Origin: Spodoptera frugiperda
Taxonomy: Eukaryota > Arthropoda > Insecta > Lepidoptera > Noctuidae
Direction: 5' to 3'
DNA: 64,000 bases
NCBI RefSeq assembly: GCF_023101765.2
Contig: NC_064239.1
Span: 8,873,315 to 8,937,314, forward strand
A program made the position numbers and the translations under genes. This document shows, in pieces, positions 62,997 through 64,000 of this stretch. The notes under the pieces were generated by a model. The model ran no database searches and was not told where the DNA came from. It saw only the letters and a list, made by a program, of their open reading frames with translations. Positions within the stretch are counted from its first letter, which is position 1, and each line of letters opens with the position of its first letter.

Positions 62997-64000
62997 TAGG
63001 AATAAATTTGAATCAAAAAGATTTCGTTCGCTAATAAAAACAAATATCTCGACAACACAACCACGAACACAACACTACACCGCTGTAGTGCCGCGCGATC
63101 TCGTATTCGAGAACGGGTCCGCCGCCGCCGCCCCGCTCCCGTTGCCCGCAAAATTCGAGGCTGAGGCCTTAGAATTGTCGACAATTTGCCAAATAAAATT
63201 CGTATTTTGTAATTTATATTATATACAAGTATTTTAAAATGATATTTATTGGCGACTTTAAAATATAAATGTGTTTGAATGTAGATATTTGTTAGTGCCG
63301 GCCTAGTTTCGGAATGCATGACAAGAACGTTTAACTTTATGATTACTTAACGCAAATAATCATAGCTTGTTTGACCGGAAAAGTGGTATATGCAATGCTA
63401 CAAAAACTCAATAATAATGAAAATAATTTTGCATACAGCTGTCTGATCTGTGTAGGTAATTATCGACTTTATTAATGACCAAATAACGCTTAAATTAAGT
63501 TATTATTTGCGAAGTAACAAGGTCGATTGTGTTTTTTGATCAATTTATTCATTATCCCATACATATACAGCATAATTTCTTCATTAGTTCTCGGAGAAAT
63601 GTAATTAAAGACCAAAATTGCTTAACAAAACAAAAATATGACAAATAGGCTTCACCTACATACCAATTGTACTAGAAATTGTCATTCATATATATTACTT
63701 TACGACAGAGTGTTGCAAAGCAATAAACTTTAGATTCAAGCAATAAAACAATGCTAGATATATAGACATTCGTTGCTCAATGAGATTGTATTTCATTGAC
63801 CAGGTAGGCCTATGACAATTCACTGAAACGAAATTTCGATGACAACAATGTAAAAGAAGTTTGGTTTCTGACTCTCATAAACTCAAACGCCATTTTCGAA
63901 CGCACCGAAGAATTCAAATCTACCAACTTTTTTTTTCTAGCATAAATGTAATTATCGACACAGCCTGGTACAACTTTATTCATTTGGAAATGAAATTTCG

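Larger units (their letters stand above)
62436..63171. mobile_element. Internally deleted PIF/Harbinger transposon
   Basis: Inverted ends: TAAGGCCTCGGCCTCGAATT... at the left, mirrored by TAAGGCCTCAGCCTCGAATT... read inward from the right, both continuing 'ttgcgggca' and then a GC-rich (GGC)n tract. Inside are the start of a MADF-domain gene on plus (62667-62813) and a transposase fragment on minus (about 62820-62996), pointing at each other. PIF/Harbinger elements carry exactly these two genes, so the middle, including most of both, has been deleted. Terminal triplets TAA/TTA fit the family's TWA target preference but do not form a perfect direct duplication. Confidence 0.75.
54781..64000 (+). 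other. Long first intron of the unidentified gene (or intergenic)
   Basis: About 9.2 kb, AT-rich, no recognised host exon. It contains a decayed Helitron-like piece (56936-57108), a palindromic MITE (58030-58143), a (TTAA)n run near 61627-61641 and the Harbinger derivative at 62436-63171. If no splicing occurs at 54780 this would instead be intergenic. Confidence 0.45.

Noticed and set aside
62950..63237. 95-codon plus-strand frame ending in the right terminal repeat
   Set aside because: Antisense to the transposase fragment and reads through the inverted repeat; not a gene.

Overview
The window is AT-rich animal nuclear DNA with short exons, GT-AG introns and a dense load of dispersed repeats. 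The repeats (SINEs ending in a GATGAT run, palindromic miniature elements starting CTTAGTAC, short Helitrons ending CTAG, RTE- and R4-type LINE scraps) are of the kind found in moth genomes. An insect-type AGO2 and a four-MBT Sfmbt with an FCS finger support an insect. I infer a lepidopteran, most likely a noctuoid moth; the species is not determinable from this sequence alone.

Layout, left to right. (1) 1498-5158, plus strand: eleven-exon CPA2-type Na+/H+ antiporter, SLC9B/NHA2-like; the joined exons give 529 codons plus stop. (2) 5940-8811, plus strand: eight-exon Fuzzy homologue (planar polarity/ciliogenesis effector, CPLANE complex), 413 aa. (3) 10719-15859, minus strand: ten-exon Polycomb protein Sfmbt with an FCS zinc finger, four MBT repeats and a C-terminal SAM domain, 804 aa; it converges on fuzzy. 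(4) 18179-37576, plus strand: 21-coding-exon Argonaute-2, 1,093 aa, with ArgoN, PAZ, MID and PIWI regions and a complete D-E-D-H catalytic set; it diverges from Sfmbt. (5) 37577-54580: about 17 kb with no recognisable host gene, filled with SINEs, palindromic elements, LINE remnants and a 1.3 kb non-autonomous Helitron. (6) 54580-54780: GC-rich promoter-like region and a first coding exon of only seven codons for an unidentified plus-strand gene, followed by a very long first intron that runs off the right edge. That intron contains an internally deleted PIF/Harbinger transposon (62436-63171) that keeps the start of a MADF-domain gene and, facing it, a piece of the transposase.

The host genes are functionally unrelated (ion transport, planar polarity, chromatin repression, small-RNA silencing); nothing suggests an operon-like cluster. 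All exon models were assembled by hand from reading frame, splice sites and family resemblance. For each of the four complete genes the summed exon length is a multiple of three with one open frame, which is strong internal support. I did not find a clearly new biological system. The most unusual items are the miniature Harbinger derivative, a 3.3 kb TTAA-flanked element and several hairpin-forming elements inside AGO2 introns, a 40-bp minisatellite with E-box-like motifs, and a miniature element nested in a SINE.
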